Source: Shinella sp. WSJ-2 (GTDB lineage: Bacteria > Pseudomonadota > Alphaproteobacteria > Rhizobiales > Rhizobiaceae). From it: a stretch of DNA of 34,092 nt. Positions within the stretch are counted from its first letter, which is position 1. Each line of letters begins with the position of its first letter. A program made the position numbers and the translations under genes. Shown here piece after piece: positions 17,085 to 24,558 of the stretch. Where the stretch lies: contig NZ_QWBU01000024.1 in NCBI RefSeq assembly GCF_003432075.1, positions 1 through 34,092 of the forward strand, written 5' to 3'. The notes below the pieces were generated by a model. It saw nothing but the letters and a program-made list of their open reading frames with translations. It was not told the DNA's origin and ran no database searches.

Positions 17085-17897
17085 TCAGAAGGCGGCGACC
17101 ACCTGTCCCTTGTAGCGCTCCTCAATGAACTTCCGCGTCTCGTCACTGTTGAGCACCTTGGCGAGCTTGGCGATGCGCGGATCGTCCTTGGTCTCCGGGC
17201 GCGTCACGAGATATTCGCTCCAGACATTGTAGCCGTCCTGACCGCGGTCGATCAGCAGCGCCTTTTCGATGTCGAGCTTCGCCTCGAACACATAGTTGCC
17301 GTTGAGCGCGGCCAGATCGGCTTCGCCCAGCGCCCGCGGCAGGAGGGCGGATTCAAGTTCGACGATCTTCAGGTTCTTCGGGTTCTCGACGACGTCCTTG
17401 ATGGTCGGCAACTTGTCTTCCGGCGAGGTCAGTTCCGGCTTGCCGGAGACCTTGATCAGGCCGAGCTTCTGAAGCAGCAGCAGGCCGCGCCCGCCATTGA
17501 CCGGATCGTTCGGGATCGCGACGGTCGCGCCGTCCTCAAGCTTGTCGATCGCATCGATCTTCGTCGAATAGGCGACGAAGGGTTCGATATGCACGGGCAC
17601 GATCGGCACGAGTGCCGTGCCCCGCTCCTTGTTGTAGTCGTTCAGGAACGGCCTGTACTGGTAGTAATTGGCGTCGAGTTCGCCGGAGACCAGCTGGGCA
17701 TTCGGCTGGATGTAATCCGTGAAGACGCGGATATCGAGATCGAGGCCGTCCTTGGCGAGGATCGGCTTCACGAATTCGAGGATTTCGGCATGCGGAATGG
17801 CGGTGGCGCCGATGACGAGCGTGTCGTTCGCCTTGGCCGTGCCGAAGGCGGCAAGCGCGAGACCGGCCGCAAGGGTGATGGATTTCAGGATGCGCAT
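17085..17897 (-). CDS. metQ: MetQ/NlpA-family substrate-binding protein
   Basis: A 270-residue periplasmic binding protein for methionine-type ABC import. Family landmarks: TLVIGATAIPHAEILEFVKPIL, SGELDANYYQYRPFLNDYN, AIPNDPVNGGRGLLLLQKLGLI and LPRALGEADLAALNGNY. The start is ATG 17897, after CGGAG. The N-terminus (MRILKSITLAAGLALAAFGT) is a signal peptide with a likely signal-peptidase-I cut after AKA (about residue 23). There is no lipobox cysteine, so unlike many MetQ proteins it is not an obvious lipoprotein. It is the last gene of a metN-metI-metQ set co-transcribed behind a DszC-like monooxygenase, so the ligand may be an oxidised or alkylated sulfur compound rather than methionine itself. 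Confidence 0.92.
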   Translation of the reverse strand: MRILKSITLAAGLALAAFGTAKANDTLVIGATAIPHAEILEFVKPILAKDGLDLDIRVFTDYIQPNAQLVSGELDANYYQYRPFLNDYNKERGTALVPIVPVHIEPFVAYSTKIDAIDKLEDGATVAIPNDPVNGGRGLLLLQKLGLIKVSGKPELTSPEDKLPTIKDVVENPKNLKIVELESALLPRALGEADLAALNGNYVFEAKLDIEKALLIDRGQDGYNVWSEYLVTRPETKDDPRIAKLAKVLNSDETRKFIEERYKGQVVAAF

Positions 17898-17916
17898 GGG
17901 ATGCTCCGAGCGTTGG

Positions 17917-18576
17917 TTATTTGCGGGAAAAGTGGGTGACGAGGCGGTTGCCACTCGCCTGGATGAGCTGGACGAAGACGATGAGGATCGCCACGCAGAC
18001 CAGCATGATTTCGGTCTGGAACCGGTGGTAGCCGTAGCGGATCGCCAGATCCCCGAGACCGCCGCCGCCGATGGCGCCTGACATGGCCGTGTAGTCGACA
18101 AGCACGATCGCCGTGACGGTGATCGCGGCCAGCAGGCTCGGCAGCGCCTCGGGCAGCACAGCGCGGAAAATAGTCTGTGTGGTGGAAGCACCCATGGCGA
18201 GGCTCGCCTCGATAATGCCGCGATCCACCTCGCGCAACGCCGTCTCGACCAGCCGGGCGAAGAAGGGCGCCGTGCCGACGACGAGCGGGAAGATGACGCC
18301 GCGAATGCCGAGCGACGTGCCCGTCACGATGACCGTCACCGGCATCAGCACGATGAGCAGGATGATGAAGGGCACCGAGCGAATGATGCTCAGCACGAAG
18401 GACAGGCTGCCATAGGCGACCGGCGCCTGGAACAGCTGTTGCCGCCCCGTCAGGAAGAGCAGGATGCCGAGTGGCAGGCCGAGGAGCACGGTGAGCAGCA
18501 GCGCGCCACCGACCATGGCAAGCGTCTGGGCAAAGGCGGCACCGATGTCGCCCCAATAGAGATTGTCAAACGACAT
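17917..18576 (-). CDS. metI: MetI-type ABC transporter permease
   Basis: A 219-residue inner-membrane permease with about five transmembrane segments, the usual MetI size. The EAA coupling loop is EASLAMGASTTQTIFRAVLPEAL, and GGGLGDLAIRYGYHRF near the end is typical of MetI. The start is ATG 18576, preceded by GGAAAGG; it overlaps the end of metN by 11 bases. The permease would dimerise, pair with MetN and receive substrate from MetQ, which begins 19 bases after its stop. Confidence 0.93.
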   Translation of the reverse strand: MSFDNLYWGDIGAAFAQTLAMVGGALLLTVLLGLPLGILLFLTGRQQLFQAPVAYGSLSFVLSIIRSVPFIILLIVLMPVTVIVTGTSLGIRGVIFPLVVGTAPFFARLVETALREVDRGIIEASLAMGASTTQTIFRAVLPEALPSLLAAITVTAIVLVDYTAMSGAIGGGGLGDLAIRYGYHRFQTEIMLVCVAILIVFVQLIQASGNRLVTHFSRK

Positions 18577-19618
18577 GGCGCGCCCTTTCCTCGATTTCGG
18601 GCACCGGCGCCCCGCCCTGCAATTCCACATCGACGCCGCTGGCGCGCAGCCCGGCAATGGCGCCAGCCACGTCTCGTCCACTGAGCGAGACGATGAACTG
18701 CGCATAGGGCGTCTCTCGGATATGGCCGACGCGACCGGCGAGGATTGCGTAGTCGATCAGGTTTTCACGCGCGATGCGGCCGAGGATCGGCTTGTGCGCG
18801 GACGGCCCCGTGAAGGTGAGGCGCACCGCCCGACCGGCGAGATCGGAAGCGGCGACGGCATCGAGCGAACCGCCGTCCGGCTCCGCCTCGCGCACCAGCC
18901 GCAACGTTGCGGCGTGGCGCGGATGCAGGAAGACGTCGGTCACCACCCCCGTCTCCACGACGCGGCCGCGATCCAGCACGGCGACGCGGTCGCAAGCGCG
19001 GCGGATCACATCCATCTCGTGGGTGATGAGCACGATGGTGACGCCGAGATCGCGATTGATCTGGCGCAGCAGATCGAGCACGGCACCCGTCGTCTGCGGA
19101 TCGAGCGCGCTCGTCGCCTCGTCGCAGAGCAGGACCTGCGGCTCGCAGGCAAGAGCGCGCGCAATGCCGACGCGCTGCTTCTGCCCGCCCGAAAGCTGGC
19201 GCGGATATTTCTGCGCATGTTCGGACAGGCCGACGCGATCGAGCAGTGCTGCCACCCGTTCGGCGATCTCGGCCTTGCCGTACTGGCCAGTGAGTTCAAG
19301 CGGATAGGCGACATTGCCGGCAACGGTGCGGGCGCTCAAGAGGTTGAAATGCTGGAACACCATGCCGATCGTCCGGCGTAGATCGCGCAGGCGCTGGCCC
19401 TTGGCATCCGTCACCCGCTCGCCGGCCACGAAGACCTCGCCGCCGGTGGGGCGTTCGAGCAGGTTGATCAGCCGCACCAGCGTCGACTTGCCGGCGCCGG
19501 AAGAACCGATGATACCGAAGATCTCGCCCTTGGCGATGGTAAGGTCGATGCCGTCGAGCGCGGCGACCGCGCCCTCCTTGCCGGCAAAACTCTTGGTGAT
19601 GTTTTCGAGCCGGATCAT
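18566..19618 (-). CDS. metN: MetN-type ABC transporter ATP-binding protein
   Basis: A 350-residue ATPase with Walker A GSSGAGKST (38-46), Q-loop VFQHFNLL, signature LSGGQ (142-146), Walker B VLLCDEATS (D166, E167) and switch H200. The tail from about residue 265 matches the C-terminal NIL/ACT-like regulatory domain by which methionine inhibits MetN transporters in other bacteria (IGRIARENLIDYAILAG...YAQFIVSLSG). The start is ATG 19618, five bases after the stop of the DszC-like gene. Operon order is DszC-like, metN, metI, metQ. Confidence 0.94.
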   Translation of the reverse strand: MIRLENITKSFAGKEGAVAALDGIDLTIAKGEIFGIIGSSGAGKSTLVRLINLLERPTGGEVFVAGERVTDAKGQRLRDLRRTIGMVFQHFNLLSARTVAGNVAYPLELTGQYGKAEIAERVAALLDRVGLSEHAQKYPRQLSGGQKQRVGIARALACEPQVLLCDEATSALDPQTTGAVLDLLRQINRDLGVTIVLITHEMDVIRRACDRVAVLDRGRVVETGVVTDVFLHPRHAATLRLVREAEPDGGSLDAVAASDLAGRAVRLTFTGPSAHKPILGRIARENLIDYAILAGRVGHIRETPYAQFIVSLSGRDVAGAIAGLRASGVDVELQGGAPVPEIEERARHVV

Positions 19619-19623
19619 CGTGC

Positions 19624-20856
19624 TCAGCCCGCACTCGCGCCGATGCGCCACTGATAGGGCGGCGGCGTGCCGTTGACGGCGAAGTCGCCGATGATGCGGT
19701 GCTTGTAGATGCGCGGATTGTGCGAAGCGAGCGTGCGGGCATTGCGCCAGTGGCGATCGAGACCGGCGGGCTTCTTGGTTGCGGATGCGCCGAGCGCGTC
19801 GAACAGCAGGGTCGAGGCCTCCAGGATCAGGTCGGACACGACCGTCTGGGCCTGCGCGGCTTCCAGCTCGGCAACCGCATTCGCCTTTTCCTCGGCGTCA
19901 GCATCGTCGACAAAATGGGCGTCGAAGGCCCTTTGCAAGCTCGCCGCCGCCTGAAGGGTGATGGCACCCGCCGCATAAGCGGCGGCGCGGATGCGCCCGA
20001 CCACCTGCAACACCTGCGGGTCCTCGCTGGAGCGCGGGGCGGCGGCATGGGTATAGGTGCGGCGGCGTTCCGCAACGGCCTTCGCGACATCGGCGGTGAT
20101 CGCCCGGCCGATGCCGGCAAGCGTGGCGAGATGCACAAGCTGATAGAAGGCGGCGGAATAGCGGAAGCGCTCGTCGTCGATCACGATGTCCTGCGGCTCG
20201 ACCACGACGTCGCGGAAGGTCGTCGTGCCGCTCGCCGTCAGGGTCTGGCCGAAGCCATCCCAGTCGTCGACGACATCGACACCTTCGGCATGGCGGCGCA
20301 CCGAGACCGAAATGCCCTCGCCGTCCGCATTCGACGCTCCGACATCGATCCAGTCGGCGAAGAGCGAGCCGGTCGTATAATATTTCGCGCCGTTGAGGAC
20401 GAGCCTGCCGTCCTTCTCCGCGACATTGGTGGAGAAGCGGTCAAGCGCTGCTCCCGTTCCGATCTCGCTCCAGGCATTGCCGGTGATCTCGCCGCCGCCG
20501 ATGCGGTCGAGCCAGAGGCCGCGACGCTCCGGATCCCTGGTGTTGAGGATATCCTCGGTAAAGCCGAAATGGCCGCGCAGTGCCTGCGTGATATTGGAAT
20601 CGGCCGCCGAGAGCTCGATCAGCAGGTTGAAGAACTGCGGCAGGCTGGCACCCTTGCCACCCGCCGCCACCGGCAGGCGCACCGCGCCGAAACCGGCCTC
20701 CTTGAGGCGGCGGATCGCCTCGTGCGGCAGGCCGCGATTGAGGTCGCGTTCGGTGGCACTTGCCGCGATCTCGGCAAAAATCGGCCGGAACGGCGCGGCC
20801 AGTGCTTCATATCCCTCACCGGGGCCAGCACCCCAGGCGTTTTCGATCTGCGTCAT
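19624..20856 (-). CDS. Third SfnB/DszC-like acyl-CoA-dehydrogenase-fold monooxygenase
   Basis: A 410-residue member of the same fold, more distant from the other two. It shows GLPHEAIRRLKEAGFGAVRLP, GNAWSEIGTGAALDRFSTNV, GAKYYTTGSLFADWIDVGA, WDGFGQTLTASGTT and a C-terminal HWRNARTLASHNPRIYKHR...FAVNGTPPP. By family it is a flavin-dependent desulfurisation or sulfur-oxidation enzyme rather than a fatty-acid dehydrogenase. The start is ATG 20856, with a weak AGGGTAG upstream. It heads the metNIQ operon, which has an AT-rich element 80 bases upstream. Co-transcription suggests it acts on what MetNIQ imports. Confidence 0.87.
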   Translation of the reverse strand: MTQIENAWGAGPGEGYEALAAPFRPIFAEIAASATERDLNRGLPHEAIRRLKEAGFGAVRLPVAAGGKGASLPQFFNLLIELSAADSNITQALRGHFGFTEDILNTRDPERRGLWLDRIGGGEITGNAWSEIGTGAALDRFSTNVAEKDGRLVLNGAKYYTTGSLFADWIDVGASNADGEGISVSVRRHAEGVDVVDDWDGFGQTLTASGTTTFRDVVVEPQDIVIDDERFRYSAAFYQLVHLATLAGIGRAITADVAKAVAERRRTYTHAAAPRSSEDPQVLQVVGRIRAAAYAAGAITLQAAASLQRAFDAHFVDDADAEEKANAVAELEAAQAQTVVSDLILEASTLLFDALGASATKKPAGLDRHWRNARTLASHNPRIYKHRIIGDFAVNGTPPPYQWRIGASAG

Positions 20857-20936
20857 GCTACCCTGCTTCTGGCTGCCGTGCCCGGAGCAAACCGGTCACG
20901 CTTGGAATTGCCATGAAAGTAGCGGTCGCATTACTA

Positions 20937-20962
20937 AAATACAGAAATTCTATCTTTTATAT
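20937..20962 (-). promoter_or_regulatory. AT-rich sulfur-cluster element, copy B (26-base repeat)
   Basis: All 26 bases are identical to copy A at 12801-12826. The shared GCCATTCCA block (minus strand, 20974-20982) is again 11 bases away. It lies 80 bases upstream of the DszC-like gene that heads metNIQ. Sequence between and beyond the two blocks has diverged, which argues for selection on the blocks themselves. Confidence 0.65.
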
Positions 20963-21027
20963 GTATTTTAAAGTGGAATGGCGTTTCTTTTTGGAGGCCT
21001 GAGGAACGGGACAGGCTCTTGCATAAC

Positions 21028-21061
21028 GAAAAACCCCGGCGCGAGGAGGCACGCCGGGGTC
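21028..21061 (-). terminator. Rho-independent terminator after metY
   Basis: On the minus strand, ACCCCGGCG pairs with CGCCGGGGT and is followed by TTTT. It lies 27 bases after the metY stop at 21088 and ends the five-gene transporter-metY operon. Confidence 0.88.
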
Positions 21062-21087
21062 TGGGCCAGTCAGAACGAGGCCTGGCG

Positions 21088-22449
21088 TCAGGCCAAGGCG
21101 ATGGCCCGTTCCAGGTCGGCGATCAGATCGTCGGGATGTTCGAGGCCAATGGAAAGGCGCACATAGCCGGGCGTTACCCCGGTCGCGCGCTGGTCTTCCA
21201 GCGAAAGCTGCGAATGGGTGGTCGTCGAGGGATGGATCGCCAGCGAGCGGGCATCGCCGATATTGGCGAGATGATAGAAGAGCTGCAGGCTGTCGATGAA
21301 GCGACGGCCGGCCTCGCGCCCGCCCTTCAACTCGAAGCCGATAAGCGCGCCGAAATAGCCCGGCTTGAAATACTTGTCCGCCCGCGCCTTGGCCGTCCCC
21401 TCCTGGAACTTCGGGAAGATCACCCGCTCGACCTTGGCATGGCCCTTCAGGAATTCGGCAACCTTCACCGCATTCTCGTTGTGCTGGCGCAGGCGCAGCG
21501 GCAGGGTTTCGAGGCCCTGGATGAACTGGAAGGCATTTTGCGGGCTGATCGCCGCACCGAGGTCGCGCAGCAACACGGCGCGGGCACGCAGGATATAGGG
21601 ATGGAAGCCGATGGCCTCGGCCTTCTCGATCCAGGTCTTGCCCTGATAACTCGTATCAGGCTCCGTCAGGTTCGGCTGGCGGGCCGGGTTCTCCGTCCAG
21701 GGGAAGCTGCCGCTGTCGATGATCGCGCCGCCGATCGAAGTGCCGTGGCCGCCGATATATTTCGTCGTGGAATAGACGACGACGGCGGCGCCATGCTCCA
21801 GAGGGCGGATGACCAGCGGAGCGGCGGTGTTGTCGACGATCAGCGGAATGCCGTGCCGGCGACCGATGGCAGCCACCTCGGCGATCGGGAAGACCTCCAG
21901 CTTCGGGTTCGGCAGGGATTCGGCATAGTAGGCGCGCGTGCGATCGTCCGTCGCCTTTTCGAAGGCTTCCGGGTCGCTCGCATCGACGAAGCGAGTCTCG
22001 ATGCCGAAGCTTTTCAGCGTCGCGGCAAAGAGTGCCCAGGTGCCGCCATAGAGGCCGGCGGCGCTGACGATATTGTCGCCAGCGCGCGCGACGTTGAGGA
22101 TTGCGAAGGCCGAGGCAGCCTGGCCGGAGGAGAGCGCAAGCGCCGCTGCACCACCCTCAAGCTCGGCGAGACGCTGCTCGAAGGCATCCTGCGTGGGGTT
22201 GGAAACGCGGGTGTAGAGATGACCGGGGGCCTCCAGCGCGAAGAGCTTGTCGGCACCGTCGGTGCCGGGCAGCTGGAACGAGCTCGTCTGGTAGATCGGC
22301 ACGGCGACGGCACCGGTCGTGGGATCATAGCGGAAGCTGCCGCCATGCAGCGCGATGGTTTCGGGATGGCGGCTCTTGAAGGTCGCGGTCCCCGCGGGAA
22401 CCTGCACGATATCCTGCTCGGCAACCTCGGGGGCTTGATGGATCGTCAT
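21088..22449 (-). CDS. metY: O-acetylhomoserine sulfhydrylase (PLP-dependent)
   Basis: A 453-residue cysteine/methionine-metabolism PLP enzyme. It joins O-acetyl-L-homoserine with sulfide to give homocysteine, in the cytoplasm. Landmarks: ETIALHGGSFRYDPTTGAVAVPIYQTSSF near the N-terminus, GHLYTRVSNPTQDAFEQRLAELEGG, LIVDNTAAPLVIRP, and the PLP-binding K230 in VYSTTKYIGGHGTSIGG. The length above 420 residues favours the sulfhydrylase over the smaller gamma-synthases. The start is ATG 22449, preceded by AAGGAGA. It is the last gene of the sulfonate-type ABC operon, 26 bases after the small membrane protein gene. This links import to direct sulfhydrylation. Confidence 0.93.
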   Translation of the reverse strand: MTIHQAPEVAEQDIVQVPAGTATFKSRHPETIALHGGSFRYDPTTGAVAVPIYQTSSFQLPGTDGADKLFALEAPGHLYTRVSNPTQDAFEQRLAELEGGAAALALSSGQAASAFAILNVARAGDNIVSAAGLYGGTWALFAATLKSFGIETRFVDASDPEAFEKATDDRTRAYYAESLPNPKLEVFPIAEVAAIGRRHGIPLIVDNTAAPLVIRPLEHGAAVVVYSTTKYIGGHGTSIGGAIIDSGSFPWTENPARQPNLTEPDTSYQGKTWIEKAEAIGFHPYILRARAVLLRDLGAAISPQNAFQFIQGLETLPLRLRQHNENAVKVAEFLKGHAKVERVIFPKFQEGTAKARADKYFKPGYFGALIGFELKGGREAGRRFIDSLQLFYHLANIGDARSLAIHPSTTTHSQLSLEDQRATGVTPGYVRLSIGLEHPDDLIADLERAIALA

Positions 22450-22475
22450 GACACTTCTCCTTGGATAAGGCGCTT

Positions 22476-22775
22476 TCAGGCGCGCGCGGGACGGGCTGAC
22501 AGAAGGACGCCGGCGACGAGGATGGCCGCTGCGGCCCAGAAGGCTTCCGGCGCATACCACCGGATGCCGTAGAGGTGATCATTGGTGCAAAGCGCCTGGG
22601 CGAGCGCGCAGAGATCGGACGCGCCGGCAATGCAGGTCACGGCCTGCCGGACGGTGAGATAATCCGCCTCGACGACCTTGCTGAAGATCAGCCACCACCA
22701 GCCGAGCGACAGCAAAGCAAGGCCACCGCCGGCCGCTGCAACAGCGTGATAAGAAAGGCGCGCGCTAGACGTCAT
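22476..22775 (-). CDS. Small membrane protein of unknown function
   Basis: A 99-residue protein I do not recognise. There are two hydrophobic segments, at about 10-31 ([20 protein letters not shown]) and 77-94 ([16 protein letters not shown]). They flank a ~45-residue loop with three cysteines ([16 protein letters not shown]), probably periplasmic if both termini are inside. The start is ATG 22775, which overlaps the ABC ATPase gene by 11 bases; the stop is 26 bases before metY. Its place inside the operon suggests a helper of the importer or a thiol-linked role, but this is only inference. Confidence 0.75.
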   Translation of the reverse strand: MTSSARLSYHAVAAAGGGLALLSLGWWWLIFSKVVEADYLTVRQAVTCIAGASDLCALAQALCTNDHLYGIRWYAPEAFWAAAAILVAGVLLSARPARA

Positions 22776-23553
22776 GGGAGATCCCCAGCTTTTCGAGCAG
22801 CTGGCTGCGCAGCGCCACCAGCGTGGCATCGTCGCGCCGCCGCGGATGCGGCCGGTCGACCCGGATTTCGGCGACGATCGAGGCCGGTCGGTCGGACAGC
22901 ACGATGACGCGGTCGGCGAGCAGCAGCGCCTCCTCCACGTCATGCGTGACGAGAAGCGCGGTGAAGCCGGCGCTCTTCCAGAGGTCGAGCAATTCGTTCT
23001 GCATGCGCAGGCGGGTCAGAGAGTCGAGCTTGCCGAAGGGTTCGTCGAGCAAAAGCAGCTTCGGGTCGTTGACCAGCGCACGGGCCAGTGCGGCGCGCTG
23101 CGCCATGCCGCCCGAGAGCTGGTGCGGGTAGAAATCCGCAAAACCTTCGAGCTTGACCAGCTTCAGCACCTCGTCGATGCGGTAGCCCTTCGTGTCGAGC
23201 AGGCGGCGGGCTTCGAGGCCTATAGCGATGTTGTCGCGCACCGTGCGCCAGGGAAACAGCGTCGCATCCTGAAAGACGAGGATGCGATCGGGGTTCGGCG
23301 CGGTAATGGGGCGTCCATCCTCCAGCACCTTGCCGACCGTTGCCGTTTCAAGGCCGGCCGCCAGACGCAGCAGTGTGGACTTGCCGCACCCGGACGGCCC
23401 AAGCAGGGCGACGAATTCACCCGGTGCGATGGTCAGGCTGACGTTGTCGAGAACCTGCAAATCCTTGCCGTCGACGTCGTAGCGGTGGGAAACACCCTCC
23501 ACATCGAGCGCGATGCTTTCGATGGGATTGGCTTCTGCGAGAGCGAGCGCCAT
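22765..23553 (-). CDS. Nitrate/sulfonate/taurine-type ABC transporter ATP-binding protein
   Basis: A 262-residue ATPase with Walker [10 protein letters not shown] (52-60), Q-loop [10 protein letters not shown] (ending about 102), signature LSGGM (146-150), Walker B LLLLDEPF (D170, E171) and switch H204 in VTHDVEEAL. The [16 protein letters not shown] and [12 protein letters not shown] combination is typical of SsuB/TauB/NrtD. It starts at ATG 23553 within the permease stop (TGATG), so the two are translationally coupled. It energises the permease upstream, with the binding protein at 24559-25593. Confidence 0.93.
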   Translation of the reverse strand: MALALAEANPIESIALDVEGVSHRYDVDGKDLQVLDNVSLTIAPGEFVALLGPSGCGKSTLLRLAAGLETATVGKVLEDGRPITAPNPDRILVFQDATLFPWRTVRDNIAIGLEARRLLDTKGYRIDEVLKLVKLEGFADFYPHQLSGGMAQRAALARALVNDPKLLLLDEPFGKLDSLTRLRMQNELLDLWKSAGFTALLVTHDVEEALLLADRVIVLSDRPASIVAEIRVDRPHPRRRDDATLVALRSQLLEKLGISHDV

Positions 23554-24554
23554 CAGAGGATCCCCTTCTGCCAGCCGAGCAGGCGGTCACGCGCCACGAA
23601 AAGCAGGCGCACGAGCCCGGCGCAGATCAGCGCCATGATGATCAGGGCGGCATAGACATTGGCATAGGCCGAATAGGCCGTATTGAACTGGAGGTACCAG
23701 CCGAGGCCAAATTTGGCGCCGAGCATTTCGGCAACCACCAGCACGGCGAAGGAATAGTAGAGCCCCATGAAGAGGCCGACGAAGACATTCGGCAGTGAGG
23801 CCGGAATCGCCACCTTGAAGATCAGGAAGCGGTTGTCGGCGCCGAGCGTCCGGGCGACGTCGTAGAAGGAGCGGTTGACCTGGCTGACGCCGGCCGCCGT
23901 GAGGATCGCCACCGGAATGCCCGACGCGAGCGCCACGAGGAAGATCGAGGCGTGGAAGGTCGAGGGAAAGATGAAGAAGGTGCAGGGGATCCAAGCGCTG
24001 GCCGGCACCGGGCCGATCAGTTTGAGAAGCGGCATGCCCCAATAGGCAAAACGCTTCGACCAGCCGAGCGCCACGCCACCGGCAAAGCCGACGAGAATGC
24101 CCGAGAAGAAGCCGAGACCCCAGAGCCGCCCGGTATAGGCGATGCAGATCAACAGCCTGTCCCAGTCCGTCACATAGACATGCAGCAGGCCCTGCGGCGG
24201 CGAGAAGAACGGTTTTGGAAGCCAGCCGAGCTTGGCCGTCAGCACTTCCCAGACGGCAAGCCAAAGGCCGAGCACGATGAACCACGGCCCATAGTGGACG
24301 AGCGTTCGGCCGACGCTGCCGAGCCTGTGCACCGTCACCGACAGCGCGAGGAAAATCCCCGCGCCGACGAGTGCGGCGGCGGCGAAAAGCTCCGTCGCGC
24401 CCCAGGTGATAACATCGGGCAGACCATAGGTCAGCACCGCGGTGAGAGCCCACGTGCCGGCCGCGAAAAGCCCGTTACGCCAGATGCCCGTGAAAGGCAG
24501 GGTTAGCGATCGCCGCCCTGCACTCTCGAATGTATCCTCAACCGCAGCGCTCAT
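23553..24554 (-). CDS. Sulfonate/taurine-type ABC transporter permease with extended N-terminus
   Basis: A 333-residue inner-membrane permease. The C-terminal ~250 residues match SsuC/TauC permeases, with the coupling loop DVARTLGADNRFLIFKVAIPASLPNVFVGL. The first ~90 residues are extra relative to the usual 250-280 residue family length and contain about two more hydrophobic segments (NGLFAAGTWALTAVLTYGL, ELFAAAALVGAGIFLALSV). The start is ATG 24554, four bases after the binding-protein stop; an upstream in-frame start would overlap that gene. It works with the adjacent ATPase and binding protein. Confidence 0.9.
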   Translation of the reverse strand: MSAAVEDTFESAGRRSLTLPFTGIWRNGLFAAGTWALTAVLTYGLPDVITWGATELFAAAALVGAGIFLALSVTVHRLGSVGRTLVHYGPWFIVLGLWLAVWEVLTAKLGWLPKPFFSPPQGLLHVYVTDWDRLLICIAYTGRLWGLGFFSGILVGFAGGVALGWSKRFAYWGMPLLKLIGPVPASAWIPCTFFIFPSTFHASIFLVALASGIPVAILTAAGVSQVNRSFYDVARTLGADNRFLIFKVAIPASLPNVFVGLFMGLYYSFAVLVVAEMLGAKFGLGWYLQFNTAYSAYANVYAALIIMALICAGLVRLLFVARDRLLGWQKGIL

Positions 24555-24558
24555 GGCA

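Noticed and set aside
15759-17939. A 726-codon open frame on the plus strand
   Set aside because: It lies opposite the DszC-like and metQ genes, whose protein motifs are unmistakable. High GC leaves long antisense frames open, and the translation is rich in Arg/Asp/Gly without family features.
12978-20856. The three acyl-CoA-dehydrogenase-fold proteins as fatty-acid oxidation enzymes
   Set aside because: The C-terminal NARTHTLHDPVRWK-type segments and the partners (DszA-like enzymes, metNIQ, ssuD) fit the SfnB/DszC branch, and no other beta-oxidation gene is present.
20857-20936. SAM-II type riboswitch before the DszC-like/metNIQ operon
   Set aside because: I looked for the conserved pseudoknot sequences of SAM-II upstream of the sulfur operons and did not find them; the AT-rich element is the only clear signal.
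21019-22572. A 517-codon plus-strand frame
   Set aside because: Antisense to metY, which has its PLP lysine, ribosome-binding site and terminator.
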